Shown in pieces: positions 1-10,058 of a stretch of 64,000 nucleotides of DNA. Position numbers and translations under genes: made by a program. Positions within the stretch are counted from its first letter, which is position 1. The number at the start of each line of letters is the position of its first letter. This stretch comes from Impatiens glandulifera (taxonomy: Eukaryota > Streptophyta > Magnoliopsida > Ericales > Balsaminaceae). Where the stretch lies: NCBI RefSeq assembly GCF_907164915.1, contig NC_061864.1:19132484-19196483 (forward strand). Direction: 5' to 3'. Below the pieces are notes generated by a model that was not told the origin of the DNA, did no database searches, and saw nothing but the letters and a program-made list of their open reading frames with translations.

Positions 1-249
1 ATTTAAATCCTTCTTCATATTAATTCAAAAACTTATTACAATATTGATACATACATACAGAATTAAGAAAAGAGAAAACAGGGAGGGAGGATCTTGATTC
101 TTGATTGATTCAATTAATTTACAAGCGATTCTTCTTGTTTTCATATTCATCCAAATCAAGATCCGGTATATGTAATAAGTAAGTTTTTGGATTATGATTC
201 ATCTAATATGAAAAGGGGTTTAAATATGTAAATCAAATTCCCATGAACA
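1..249. other. Spacer upstream of MYB pseudogene
   Basis: AT-rich sequence that in copies 2 and 3 (24,235-24,483 and 55,547-55,795) separates a minus-strand MYB exon 1 from a plus-strand MYB pseudogene. No reading frame is supported. It may descend from a shared promoter and 5' leader. Its minus-strand partner would lie just outside the window. Confidence 0.5.
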
Positions 250-1352
250 AGAAGTTCTCGATTGAAAAAGAGAACGTGGACAGATGAAGAAGATAGAATT
301 CTAGTTGATTACATTCTTAAGCATGCATGGGGAGGACGCGAGCTGGAACACCGTTGAGAAAGAATCTGGACTCAATCGCTACTGCGGGAAATCGTGTAGG
401 TTACGCTGCATAAATCATTTAAGACCTGATTTGAAGAAAGGTCTTATAACAGCCGCCGATGCTATGATCGGAAAAAGATGGTTCAAGAATTGAATGAAGA
501 AGAACTGAGAATTACCTAAGCTAGCTGATTGAGGGTTTTGGAAATATTAATCATGATCTTCCTTCCTATTCTTACCATATTGTTTTTCAGGTAGATCAGA
601 ATTCAGGGCTCCAATCATTCCAATTCGTGTCTACTATTGCGATAAAACTCTCTTTCATTTCAACATCTACCTAATCTCGTTGATGGTTTTGACAATTAAT
701 ATTGATCATGGTTTTACTTCCTCTTCTTATATATGATGCTACTACTGATGCTTTTCTAGCTAGTGGCTCATAATCCAGAGCTCCCTCCTATTGTTGCTGC
801 CAATATATACTTTGTCTTCATTACAGCAACCACTTGATCAGATTGAGAGTTTTGGAAAAACCGATCAAAACTTGCCATCATCATCTTCTCAGAATTATTA
901 TCTAGCTAGAGCTCCCTTCAATCCAATCTCAAGATCCTTTTCATTTGCCACAAATTGAGAATCTTTCTCAATCACCCGCAACCCAAAATCTACAATCAAA
1001 TTGTATGCCTGGCCGGTCGAAAGAGAACCCACAATCAAATGTCAACTTCTCAAGAGGATTGGCATATATATATGCATTATTGGGAAACAACTATTTGGAG
1101 ATACATCAACATTGTCTATTTGGGTGGGGTGAGTGATTTATTTATTTATTTATTTATTATGGTGTTAAATTTGACATTTGTTATTTCATTGTGTAGAAAA
1201 AAATTTAAATGAAGAATCAATGACTCTTTTACCTTTGGTCATAGCTTGGTTGGTGTAGATGGGGACAATATGTTTACAACTCTTCCAAATGAAGACGACG
1301 AGATGAATTGTCCAATTTTGTGCCCGAAATATTATGAATTCGTGAAAACATT
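250..1352 (+). pseudogene. GAMYB-like R2R3-MYB pseudogene (copy 1)
   Basis: Compressed, broken relative of the gene at 18,395-20,161. The R2 region is readable in two frames: TWTDEEDRILVDYI, then after a 4-bp GCAT duplication near 323 a shift to [18 protein letters not shown]. The third R2 tryptophan is Cys (LRC instead of LRW). All of R3 and intron 1 are deleted: sequence at about 460 (GCCGATG) jumps to a point matching exon 2 (GTTCAAGAATT). Exon 2 is then a series of short blocks. The last intron is about 1,129-1,197, with GTGAGT and TGTGTAG borders intact, and a degraded exon 3 follows to about 1,352. It cannot encode a DNA-binding MYB. Near-identical copies lie at 24,484 and 55,796. Confidence 0.88.
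907..927 (+). promoter_or_regulatory. miR159-type target site in MYB pseudogene
   Basis: Contains AGAGCTCCCTTCAATCCAA. Against Arabidopsis miR159a, as I recall that sequence, 20 of 21 positions pair; only the base opposite miRNA nucleotide 1 differs. This is a slightly better match than in the intact MYB gene. GAMYB-family transcripts are established miR159 targets. Whether this pseudogene is transcribed is unknown. Confidence 0.75.
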
Positions 1353-2017
1353 TGAGGGAATTATTACAATCACGGCTATACCAAATTTTGATTTTAAATT
1401 GTATTTTAGTTAATGGTAATTTCTTAGAGTTTTTCTTCTTGAGGTATGTTTTCATTCTATGTAGAACTAGCTAGAAAGAAACATATTCTAATTTGTTTTT
1501 ATCTTCCTATAAAAGAAAAGCTTGAAGTTATCTATGACTTTATATGACACATGCTTCTTAAAATTAGCATGGAGGTTTTTTGTTTTGTTTTTTAATTAAA
1601 GTATTTATTGACCCAAGTATTTTAATTGAAATAATTATAGATTAATTTATTTAGTATTATTAATTTTATAGTCTTTTGGCTTTATGATTTAAATAATTTT
1701 AATTTAATCAAATCGAGTTTGTTTGAAAATCCCTGAATTCCAGACTAAATATGCATGCATCCAGCTTCAATCATACTTAGAAACCGTTTGATGAAATATG
1801 GCAAGCATATATATGTGATGGGCTTAGCTTTCTCTCTTTCTGTTTAATAACTCGTTTCTCGTCTAACTAAGCCTTGTTTGGAAACAAGGCAAACTTCCAA
1901 ACAAAAAGTCATTTGAAAACACTTTTTTATTAACTGCTTCTAGGCCAACTCCAAATATAATTGTTGTCCTGGTTTAATTACGAACAAATTATTATTATTT
2001 TTTAACACTTTTAATCA
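1353..2017. other. MYB 3' flank, no gene
   Basis: AT-rich sequence following the MYB pseudogene. About 1,900-1,970 matches 39,510-39,570 downstream of another MYB copy, so it is ancestral MYB 3' flank. I see no supported gene or RNA in it. Confidence 0.5.
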
Positions 2018-4539
2018 TTATAGACATATATTCATCAATAACATATAATTTGGGTCGGATCGCGGGTTTACAAAACCCCTTCCTGGTTGAGTAGGATCGA
2101 CATCTGACCAGGAGCCCCTTGTCGGTTAAGCAGGAACATTAAACGCAAGATGTCTTCGTCTCTGAAAGGCATTGTCAAACGAAACTCTGCGAGTTCCTCG
2201 GTTTGATTGGTCATTGGAAGGAAAGGAACGAATTGGAACTGCTGGGATCGGTTGAAGTGTTTCTCTAGATCGGTGTTGTCTTCGATTTCAAGGGTTAAGC
2301 ATCTTCCTCTTCTTCTTCACCACCGGTCGGAATATCAGAGATAGGATTAGGGTTCAACGGTGCTTTAGTTTCCAGTCCGGTGTTTGCTGCTGCTAACTCT
2401 TAAGCCCTCTTTCTTTTAGTTTGTGCTCTCGTCTTCTTAGCAATCAGAAGAGATTTCTCTTTTTCCTCATTGATTTGTTCTTGATTGAGTTTCTCCTGAA
2501 TTTTCCTAGCCGCTCTCTCGTTATCAATCTCAGCTGCCTTGGCTTTTGCATCTTCGTCAGCTTGAAGCTGTCGGGCAACCTCTTCATCCGATCTCATTCT
2601 TTCTTCGTAGGCAATCTTTCAGTTCTTTACCAGCTCATAGAACTATAATGACATAGTTTGTATCGATGTGAGAGTTTGAGAGGTTACCTCTTGAACTTGT
2701 GCTAGCTTAATGTCGGTGGAAGCGACCCGTTCTCTTAAGATTTCATTTACTTGAGCCTCCATGGATACCTGCCATGGGGCCATGGATTTTCGAATCATCT
2801 CCGCAATGAAAGTCTTCTGTTCTGGATGGTTTATCAAAACTATATATTCTCTTGATTTATGTCGGTCAGAAGACTTACTTGAGGAGGCTCTGGCCGATTT
2901 AGAGGGAGACGGATTGGTGGTTGCCTTGCTTTTGTCCTCTTATTCATTTTCTGAAGTCTTGATGGGAGATTCCGGTTGACCGGTTTCAGATTCATTCTAG
3001 CGTTGGTTCCCGGGTTCTGTTTCAGATGTAGCCCCTGCCAGTTTGGAGGATTCACCTTTTTAAAAATAAACTTTCTCAGCGTGCTTTTCTTCTCGGTAAG
3101 TGAGCTCTTTTTCAATCGGAATGGATATGGGCGTTCTTCATTCATTACGGTTGTTTATTCATACTTGGAGATTTCGGCGATCAAGTCTTCTTTAACCGTT
3201 TTCAGGATACAAAGCATAGTCTTATCCACGTTGGCTACTTCACCTTGAATGAGAACCTCTTCTCCTTTATCAATAAATGAAGACAACACCCTCAACTTGG
3301 CATTTGCCTCAACAAGGTTTGTTCTTGTCATAGCGATCGGTACAAATGTGGTTTTTGCTAGATCGAGCACGGTTTCCTCTAATGACACTAATTTCGGCCA
3401 CTTACTTTCTTCAGGGCATTCAGGGAGCATATCTTTAAAGTTTACCTCCAGTCTTACTTTTGCCCACGCATAATAGGAATCGAATATGGCATGTGCTCTC
3501 TCTTCAACTTTCTTGAGAACATTATCTACAATTTTCTCAGCTTCAGCATCGGCCATGCAAGAATCCGGTTTTTCAATAGAATCCGGAATAGTTGTATCGG
3601 TCGCCTCTTCTAGGATAGGATTTTCTTTGGTTTCAGTTGGAATGGTTTCCTCATTAATTTGACCGGTTGAATCTTTCCCGATATGACCGCTTTCAGGAAC
3701 ATGAGGCTGCTCGGCTACTATATTGTCAATTCTTTCTTCATTATGTTCAGCTGACTTACTAGTTTCACCAACAGAACATGTCCGGTCAGTTTCAGCATTT
3801 TGACCGGTAGCATCAATTTTACTAGTCACGTCGGTTTCATCTAACCGATTGACTCCATCCACGATATTGTTAATAATTTCTGATACTCTCGGTTAAGCCT
3901 CTAAAACCACAAACTCAATCGGTTTTGCTGCAGAATCTTTAATCACAGGAATAACAGAGGAGATAGAAATATTTACCTCAGGAAGAGAAGTTTCCTTGAA
4001 TTTAGAGCGACTAGCTGCGCTTGTAGTAGACTCGGCACGAGCTTGAGGATTGATCGGTGTGGGAGTAGACTCGGCAAGAGTCTAAGTGTAGATGGGAGTG
4101 GCCGCGCGGTTTTCCGGTGTAGAGTGTATGAGAGCGGTTTTTGTTGCTTCGCTGTCGGTTTCCTCATCAACCGATGTCACATGCATCAGTCGTTTACCCT
4201 TCTTGACTTTCTCTTTTGTCTTTTTCACCTTTGTTTTCTTAGTCGTTGATTCTTTAACCTTAGGTTGTTTTTCTTTACTAACTCTAACAATGCTTTTCTC
4301 GATATTGACCGAATTTAATATCTTACTATTAGATAAGATGATACCTGGACCAGTAGGTAGGGGTGAGCAAACGGGTGAACCCAACCCGTATTACCCAACC
4401 CATATTCAACCCAAATTAAATTTACCCAACCCATAATTCAACCCATATTATTTACTAATATGGGTTGGGTATGGGTTGGGTTGAGTATGGGTTGGGTAAC
4501 CCAAATTATTTTATTTTTATTTTTTTATTTAACATTTAT

Positions 4540-5476
4540 TTGACTCATTTAACATATTTTTATTCGTTTAACACGTTTTTCACGTTTTTGACATTTTTAA
4601 TACGTTTTCACACGTTTAACACGTTTTTGACACGTTTAACACATTTTGATACGTTGAACACGTTTTTCATGTTTTTGGCAATTTTAACACGTTTTTGACA
4701 CGTTTGACTTTGACACGTTTGACACGTTTTTTCACGTTTTCGACACGTTTAACACATTTTGACACATTTTTGGCACGTTTAACATGTTTTAACACGTTTA
4801 ACATGTTTTTACATTTTTGACACGTTTCACACGTTTTTGGCACGTTTAACACGTTTTCCACGTTTTTGACACATTTTGACACGTTTAACACGTTTTCACG
4901 TTTTCGACATGTTTAATACGTTTTTCACATTATTGACACGTTTCACACGTTTTTCACATTTTTGGCACGTTTAACACGTTTTAACACGTTTAACACGTTT
5001 TCCACGTTTTGAGACGTTTAACACGTTTTTGACACGTTTAATACGTTTTTCACACATTCAACACGTTTAACACATTTGACACATTGGACACTATTTTCAT
5101 GTTTTGACATGATTAACACGTTTTTAACACGTTTGACACATTTTTCACGATTACGACACATTTAACACATTTTGACACGTTTTTGGCACGTTTAATACGT
5201 TTTGACATGTTTAACATGTTTTTCACGTTTTTCACATTATTAACACGTTTAACACGTTTGTAACATGTTTAACATGTTTTTCACACGTTTTTCACGTTTT
5301 TGGCACGTTTAACACGTTTTGACACATGTTCCACGTTTTTGGCACGTTTAATACGTTTTCCACGTTTTTGGCACGTTTAACACGTTTTCCACGTTTTTGG
5401 AATATTTTGATACGTTTAACACGTTTAACATGTTTTTCACATTTTTGACACGTTTAATACGTTTTCACACGTTTGA
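4540..5476 (+). repeat. Tandem array of CACGTTTAACACGTTTTTGA-like units (left arm)
   Basis: Degenerate tandem repeat inside the hAT element. The unit is about 20 bp, built on CACGTTTAACACG with T-rich spacers, and continues for roughly 0.9 kb. Nearly every unit contains one or more ACGT tetramers. Chance reading frames across it are artefacts of the repeat. Confidence 0.9.
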
Positions 5477-5478
5477 TG

Positions 5479-6730
5479 TCAAACGTGTGAAAAACATATT
5501 AAACGTGTCTGAAATGCAAAAACGTGTTAAACGTGACCAAAACGTGTTAAAACTTATCAAAACTTATCAAAACGTATTAACGTGCAAAAAAATATGTTAA
5601 ACATGTCAAAAATATGTTAAATGTGTAAAATGTGTTAAAATGTCAAAAACGTGTTAAACGTGCCAAAAACGTGTTAAACGTGCCAAAAACGTGAAAAACA
5701 TGTTAAACATGTTACAAACATGTTAAACATGTTACAAACATGTTAAACGTGTTAAAAATGTGAAAAAAGTGAAAAACATGTTAAACATGTCAAAAACGTA
5801 TTAAACGTACCAAAATGTGAAAAACGTGTTATTGTGTGAAAAAGGTGTCAAATATGTCAAAAACGTGTTAAACATGCCAAAAACGTGAAAACATATTAAA
5901 CGTGTGAAACACGTATTAAATGTGTGAAAAACGTGTTAAATATATCAAAAACATGTTAAAATGTTAAAAACGTGTTAAACGTGCCAAAAAAGCGAAAACC
6001 GTGTTAGACTTATCAAAAACGTGTTAACGTGTTAGTTATGTTAAAAACGTGTTAAACGTGCAAAAAACGTAAAAAAGAACGTGTTATATTTGTCAAAAAC
6101 GCGTTAAACGTATTAAACATGTCAAAAACGTGTTAAACGTGACAAAAACGTGTTATTAGTATGAAAACGTGTTAAACATGTCAAAAATTTGTTAAACGTG
6201 CCAAAAACGTGTTAAACGTGTGAAAAACATGTTTTAAGTGTGAAAACGTGTTAAAAATATTACAAACGTGTTAAACGTGTGAAAACGTGTTAAATATATC
6301 AAAAACGTGTTAAAATGTCAAAAACGTGTTTAACGTGCCAAAAAACGTGAAAATTGTGTTAAACTTATCAAAAACGTGTTAAATATGTTTAAAACGTGTT
6401 AAACGTGCCAAAAACGTGAATTGTGTTAAACTTCTCAAAAACGTGTTAATGTGGTGATTATGTTAAAAACGTGTTAAACGTGTCAAAAACGTAAAAAAAG
6501 TGTTACTGATTTTCAAAAACGCGGCAAACGTATTAAATATGTCAAAAACGTGTTCAACGTGACAAAAACGTGAAAAACGTGTTATTAGTTTGAAAATGTG
6601 TTAAACATGTCAAAAACGTGTCAAACGTGTCTAAAACGTGAAAACGTGTTAAAAATATTAAAAACGTGTTAAACGTGTGAAAAACGTGATAAACGTGTGA
6701 AAAATATGTTAAACGTGTCAAAAACGTGTT
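5479..6730 (-). repeat. Inverted partner array of AAACGTGTTAAACGTG-like units (right arm)
   Basis: The same repeat family as 4,540-5,476 but on the opposite strand, for about 1.25 kb. The switch is abrupt: CACACGTTTGA ends at 5,476 and TCAAACGTGTG starts at 5,479, so the two arms form a large imperfect palindrome around 5,477-5,478. Confidence 0.9.
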
Positions 6731-7543
6731 CGACTTAAAGTTGGAAAATGATTAGTTTATATTGGATTAATAATAGAGAATTAAACTAAATTTATATAAT
6801 TTGGGTAACCCTAACCCAACCCAAATTAAACTCAACCCATACTCAACTCAACCCATACTCAACCCAACCCATATTAACCAACCCAAATTAATATTTTGGG
6901 TTTGGGTTAGGGTTGGGTTTGGGTAAACCCATATTATGCTCACCCCTACCAGTAGGGATGTTGAAATGGAGTAGAATCTTGCCGATCTGCATGGCGTAAC
7001 CTAAGCACCGGTTGGTCTTAGGACACACCATCTCGCATAGAATCTCGAATAGAATGCCCGCCCAGTTAATTCGGTCACCTAATAAAATGTCGGCCATCAT
7101 CTCAAATTTCGACCGGGTGATGCTGTCGAACTTACCTCCCTTGGCCTGAAGTGCCTTAGACACGATGTCACACAGAAGCCAAAATTCGAACCATATGGAG
7201 TTTTTCTTCCCAGTGAGTTGCACCGGCTCACTGGTGTTAGAAACAATCATTTGAATACTTAGGGTTGCGTCTTCTGATAGGTTAATTGAGAAATCGCGCC
7301 CCTCTGTTGGAAGATGAAGGGCTTCGCCACTTTCGTATGAATAACCCTCTTCTTGATCTTGGCGTTCTTGAAAAATTCCTTAACCGCACTCTAATAAACT
7401 ACGAACGGACCATCAAGAAAATGTTCCAACCCCGATTCTTTGACAAATTCCATAACCTTTTGAACATCGACCGATCCATTGTTCTTGATATCTTCGAAGT
7501 CAACCTAAACAATGTGAACAAACAACGCATTCTCTCGTTCCAT

Positions 7544-7960
7544 GATGAAATTTGGAAGACTAAGAAGTTTTGGTAGAGAGATAATGCAAAGGCAGAGAAA
7601 TTTCAAGAAGATGATAAGCTGTGTTTAAAAATAACGTGCAAATGCCTTAATATATGGTGAGTGTGACGGTTGAGTCACTGAACAGTCACACGTCATCGTA
7701 CGACTGCCTTGAAAAGGCGCCAAACTTTCCCTCCAAAATAAGGGCGGTAACTTTTTGGCGATAACTTTTTGGCGGTAAATTTCAGCGGTAATTTTAGGTG
7801 GTAAGGTAATTAAAATAGGTACATTAATGCGTGGTAATTTTGCAGCAGTTTAAAATAGAACCGAATTAGAAAAGAGACCGAATTAAGTGAGCTATAGGGC
7901 TTTAAAGAGAAGCATTTAAGTTAAAAACATTTAGGAAACACAGAGCGGTCAAATTTAAAG
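7544..7960. other. Divergent intergenic region
   Basis: Lies between the minus-strand repeat ORF and plus-strand transposase-related sequence. It has runs of GGCGGTAA-type repeats (about 7,740-7,800), and the last 150 bp are conserved in all three block copies. It may have been a bidirectional promoter; no element is certain. Confidence 0.4.
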
Positions 7961-8077
7961 ATGCAACAACCGGTAGAGAAACAAAACAACTTGTTGTTCA
8001 TCAAATACAAGTACATGAACGATAATCTTAATGCCCAGCATCTGCCCTCTCAGTTCAGTTTTCCACCGATTCCTTAG
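7961..8077 (+). CDS. Small ORF, 38 aa, conserved in block copies
   Basis: Begins MQQPVEKQNNLLFIKYKYM and ends at TAG. The same 38 codons are open in copy 3 (60,935-61,051); in copy 2 the start becomes MDQ and the frame stops after 25 codons. It lies just upstream of the transposase-like exons. It could be a leader exon of that gene or a chance frame preserved by recent duplication. I do not recognise it. Confidence 0.25.
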   Translation: MQQPVEKQNNLLFIKYKYMNDNLNAQHLPSQFSFPPIP

Positions 8078-8166
8078 TTAGCATGTTGATTATGCATCAA
8101 CAACATTTTTACACATATATTACTTATATTGATTTACACATAATATTGAATTTTCTATTTTTGCAT

Positions 8167-9494
8167 AATCTTCCGTCAGGAAGAGACGAGGGAATAACAA
8201 AAATATCACTATATCGAGGAGGCCACCGGGGTCGAAGATTGCTCTGAGTTTCAGAGAGGTAGATGGGAGGTCAATCGGCGAAGGTAGACGCATCTGGTCT
8301 AGACATTTGGGGTCGGTAGTGCGGGCCCCTTCAGTCATTTCGTATTGTCTGCTCAAGTGGAAGGCATTGAGTGTTGACCAATTGGATTCACTTTGGCTTG
8401 CTATGACGGTGATAAATTTATTATACATTCAAATAAAAGTTTATAACATTTGAATGTTGTATTTTTCAGGATCCGTTCGAGAGTACATATGGTCATATTG
8501 ATCAATATCGAGCGACTGGATTGCCACGCGCCAAACAAATATGGGTAGGTGGCACTCCGATTTGAACATTGATTATATACGGGTTCATCATGGAGATGGG
8601 GTAACGGTACTGGTCAATCCCCTACAAGACTACGATCTAGTCGATTGGGAGTTCGTGTGTAGACACCATAACTTCACAGATAAATTTAAGGTACGATATT
8701 TTCATAATTGAAATAAAAACTGATAACACTAGTTCTAATTTTATTTTTTTTTATGCAGAGAAATAGTGGTATAAATGTAGAGAACAAGAATAATTTGAAA
8801 TTCTCGGCATCATACAGACATAAGTATTTTTCACAAGTGGAGGAATATTTGGTATGTACATTATTTAAAATATTTAATATAAAGAATGTTACTAATTTTA
8901 TAAATCATTTATTTAAATAGGCGTGTGAAATAGGACGGGCACCCACTATCGTTGAAATTTTCAAGAGGACCTGTACCTGAAAGTTACAAAAGAAAACCTC
9001 AACACGATCTCGGACGTACGAGCACAAGAAAAGATCGTAAGTTAAATGACTTTAATTGAAAATTTAATAAAATTATATATAGATTATATAAATGAAAATT
9101 AATTTCAAATGTGTAGGCGGAGATGGAAGAAGTAAGAAACGAACCAGATATCTCTGACTTTTACTTGACAAAGAAAGTGTTTGGACGCCAACTACATGGG
9201 ACAGTGATCAGTATGGAATTTGGCGTCCGGCCCACACACTTTCAAGAGGATCGACGAAGTGACAACAATTCTCAACGAGCCATTGATCGGTTGTTGTTGG
9301 AGGAGAATGAAAATCTTATGGCAAAAATGAGAGAAATATTATCGACACTAGAAGAAATTCAAAGGTGGGATATGGAAAGGGCACAAAGGGAGGCGGACTG
9401 GGTGCAAAGGGGGGCGCAAAGAGATGCCCAAATGGAAGAATATAAACAACAAATTGCATTCATAATGAGGCAGTTTCAACCCCTAGCTAGTTAG
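8167..9494 (+). pseudogene. CACTA/En-Spm-associated transposase (Ptta/Transposase_24-like) remnant, copy 1
   Basis: Five exon-like pieces match the layout I recall for the plant Ptta/En-Spm transposase family. Exon 1 (8,167-about 8,400) has RRPPGSKIALSF, GRSIGEGRR and SVVRAPSV. Exon 2 (about 8,470-8,690) has a DWEFVCRHHNFTDKFK end before GTACG. Exon 3 (8,759-8,850) has NKNNLKF and a YRHKYFSQVEEYL stretch. Exon 4 (8,921-about 9,040) has GRAPTIVEIFKRTCT. The last exon (9,118-9,494) starts EMEEVRNEPDISDFY, includes KKVFGRQLHGTV and ends in a predicted coiled coil of Glu/Arg/Gln heptads. Breaks: the acceptor before exon 1 reads GCAT rather than GCAG (copy 2), and there are in-frame stops in exons 2 and 4. 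It is not functional as read. Confidence 0.65.
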
Positions 9495-10058
9495 TATAAT
9501 GTAGTTATTTTTTGAACATTTGTAAACGTTTTGGTTTGGCTGATAACAAGGTTTGGTTTAGAATTTTGAAATTATAATGATATTTTTGTTTATGAATGGT
9601 ATTGTATATGTTTTTGTTGCGTAAAAAACGGACGACCTATTTGAGCCATTTTTAGGGACAATACCGAGAGATAATAGATCATCTCTCGGTTTTTCACACG
9701 AGTAAAATACCAAAAGTTATTCGAAAACTTTCGATATTTCCCTTGTATGAACCGAGAGATGATCAATTATCTCTCAATTTTTCACACGAGGGAAAAACCG
9801 AAAGTTATTGTACCAAGAGAAAATAATGAGAGATTATTTATTATCTCTCATTTTTCACTCGAGGGAAATACCGAAAGTTTTTCGAAAAACTTTCGATATT
9901 TCCCTAGTGTTTAAACCGAGAGATTTCGTAAATATCTCGGGAAATACCCAAATAGATTTACCGTAAACCGTTATACCGACGAATGCCAAAAGTTTTCTAA
10001 ACTTTCGGTATTAGTGTTATAACGATAGATATACGGTCATTACCGGGAGATTGTACTC
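9495..10058 (+). repeat. CACTA subterminal hairpin DNA, right terminus lost
   Basis: From about 9,655 the sequence is a run of imperfect palindromes: ACCGAGAGAT paired with ATCTCTCGGT, and GGGAAATACCGAAAGTTT paired with its complement. Such subterminal repeats are typical of CACTA elements. In copy 2 the same run ends in an intact CACTAGTG terminus. Here it breaks at about 10,058 (TTGTACTC) and joins the T-rich DNA that elsewhere follows the right end of the Mutator-like element. Confidence 0.8.

Larger units (their letters stand above)
4358..6948. mobile_element. Non-autonomous hAT-type element with inverted satellite core
   Basis: A 2,591-bp insertion absent from the matching sites in copies 2 (about 28,590) and 3 (about 59,965). 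The termini are perfect 12-bp inverted repeats, TAGGGGTGAGCA at 4,358-4,369 and TGCTCACCCCTA at 6,937-6,948. It is flanked by the 8-bp direct repeat CCAGTAGG (4,350-4,357 and 6,949-6,956), which occurs once in the empty sites. An 8-bp target duplication with these ends fits the hAT superfamily. There is no transposase. Subterminal zones (4,378-4,505; 6,785-6,935) are rich in ACCCAACCCATA and its complement. The interior is two opposed arrays of a short ACGT-containing repeat. Confidence 0.92.
2018..7543 (-). pseudogene. Lamiales-type repeat ORF, copy 1, split by a hAT element
   Basis: Minus-strand decayed coding unit, N-terminus at 7,543 and C-terminus near 2,018. It resembles uncharacterised repetitive proteins I recall from Lamiales (Gesneriaceae); function unknown. 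The N-terminal domain (6,957-7,543) includes INWAGILFEILCEM. It is followed by a Lys-rich linker (about 4,200-4,280), an acidic Glu/Thr region (3,155-3,862), a Ser/Lys-rich part and a charged coiled-coil-like part (2,400-2,597). Breaks: TAG at codon 13 (7,505-7,507), about 45 bp deleted near 7,330 relative to copy 2, TAG at 4,082-4,084, TAA near 3,895, TGA at 2,619-2,621, and the 2.59-kb insertion at 4,358-6,948. It is probably transposon-derived. Confidence 0.6.
1..10058. repeat. Large duplicated block, copy 1
   Basis: This is the first of three copies of a block of about 7.5 kb. The others are at 24,235-31,755 and 55,547-63,034. It holds a MYB pseudogene, a minus-strand repeat ORF, a CACTA-type transposase remnant and hairpin-rich CACTA subterminal DNA. 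The offset to copy 2 is a constant 24,234 bases over the first 4.3 kb. Copy 1 is longer because a 2.59-kb hAT element was inserted at 4,358. Copies 1 and 3 share the same truncated right end, while copy 2 keeps the CACTA terminus. The window begins just 3' of where the minus-strand MYB exon lies in the other copies. Confidence 0.9.

Noticed and set aside
776..796. Second miR159-like site (CAGAGCTCCCTCC) in the pseudogene
   Set aside because: Only the first 12 bases match; the rest differs, and it arises from a deletion join in exon 2.
4465..5600. Reading frames of 67-77 codons rich in TF, LTHL or VKRVKNV repeats
   Set aside because: They are translations of the short tandem array inside the hAT element; the repeat period alone keeps them open.
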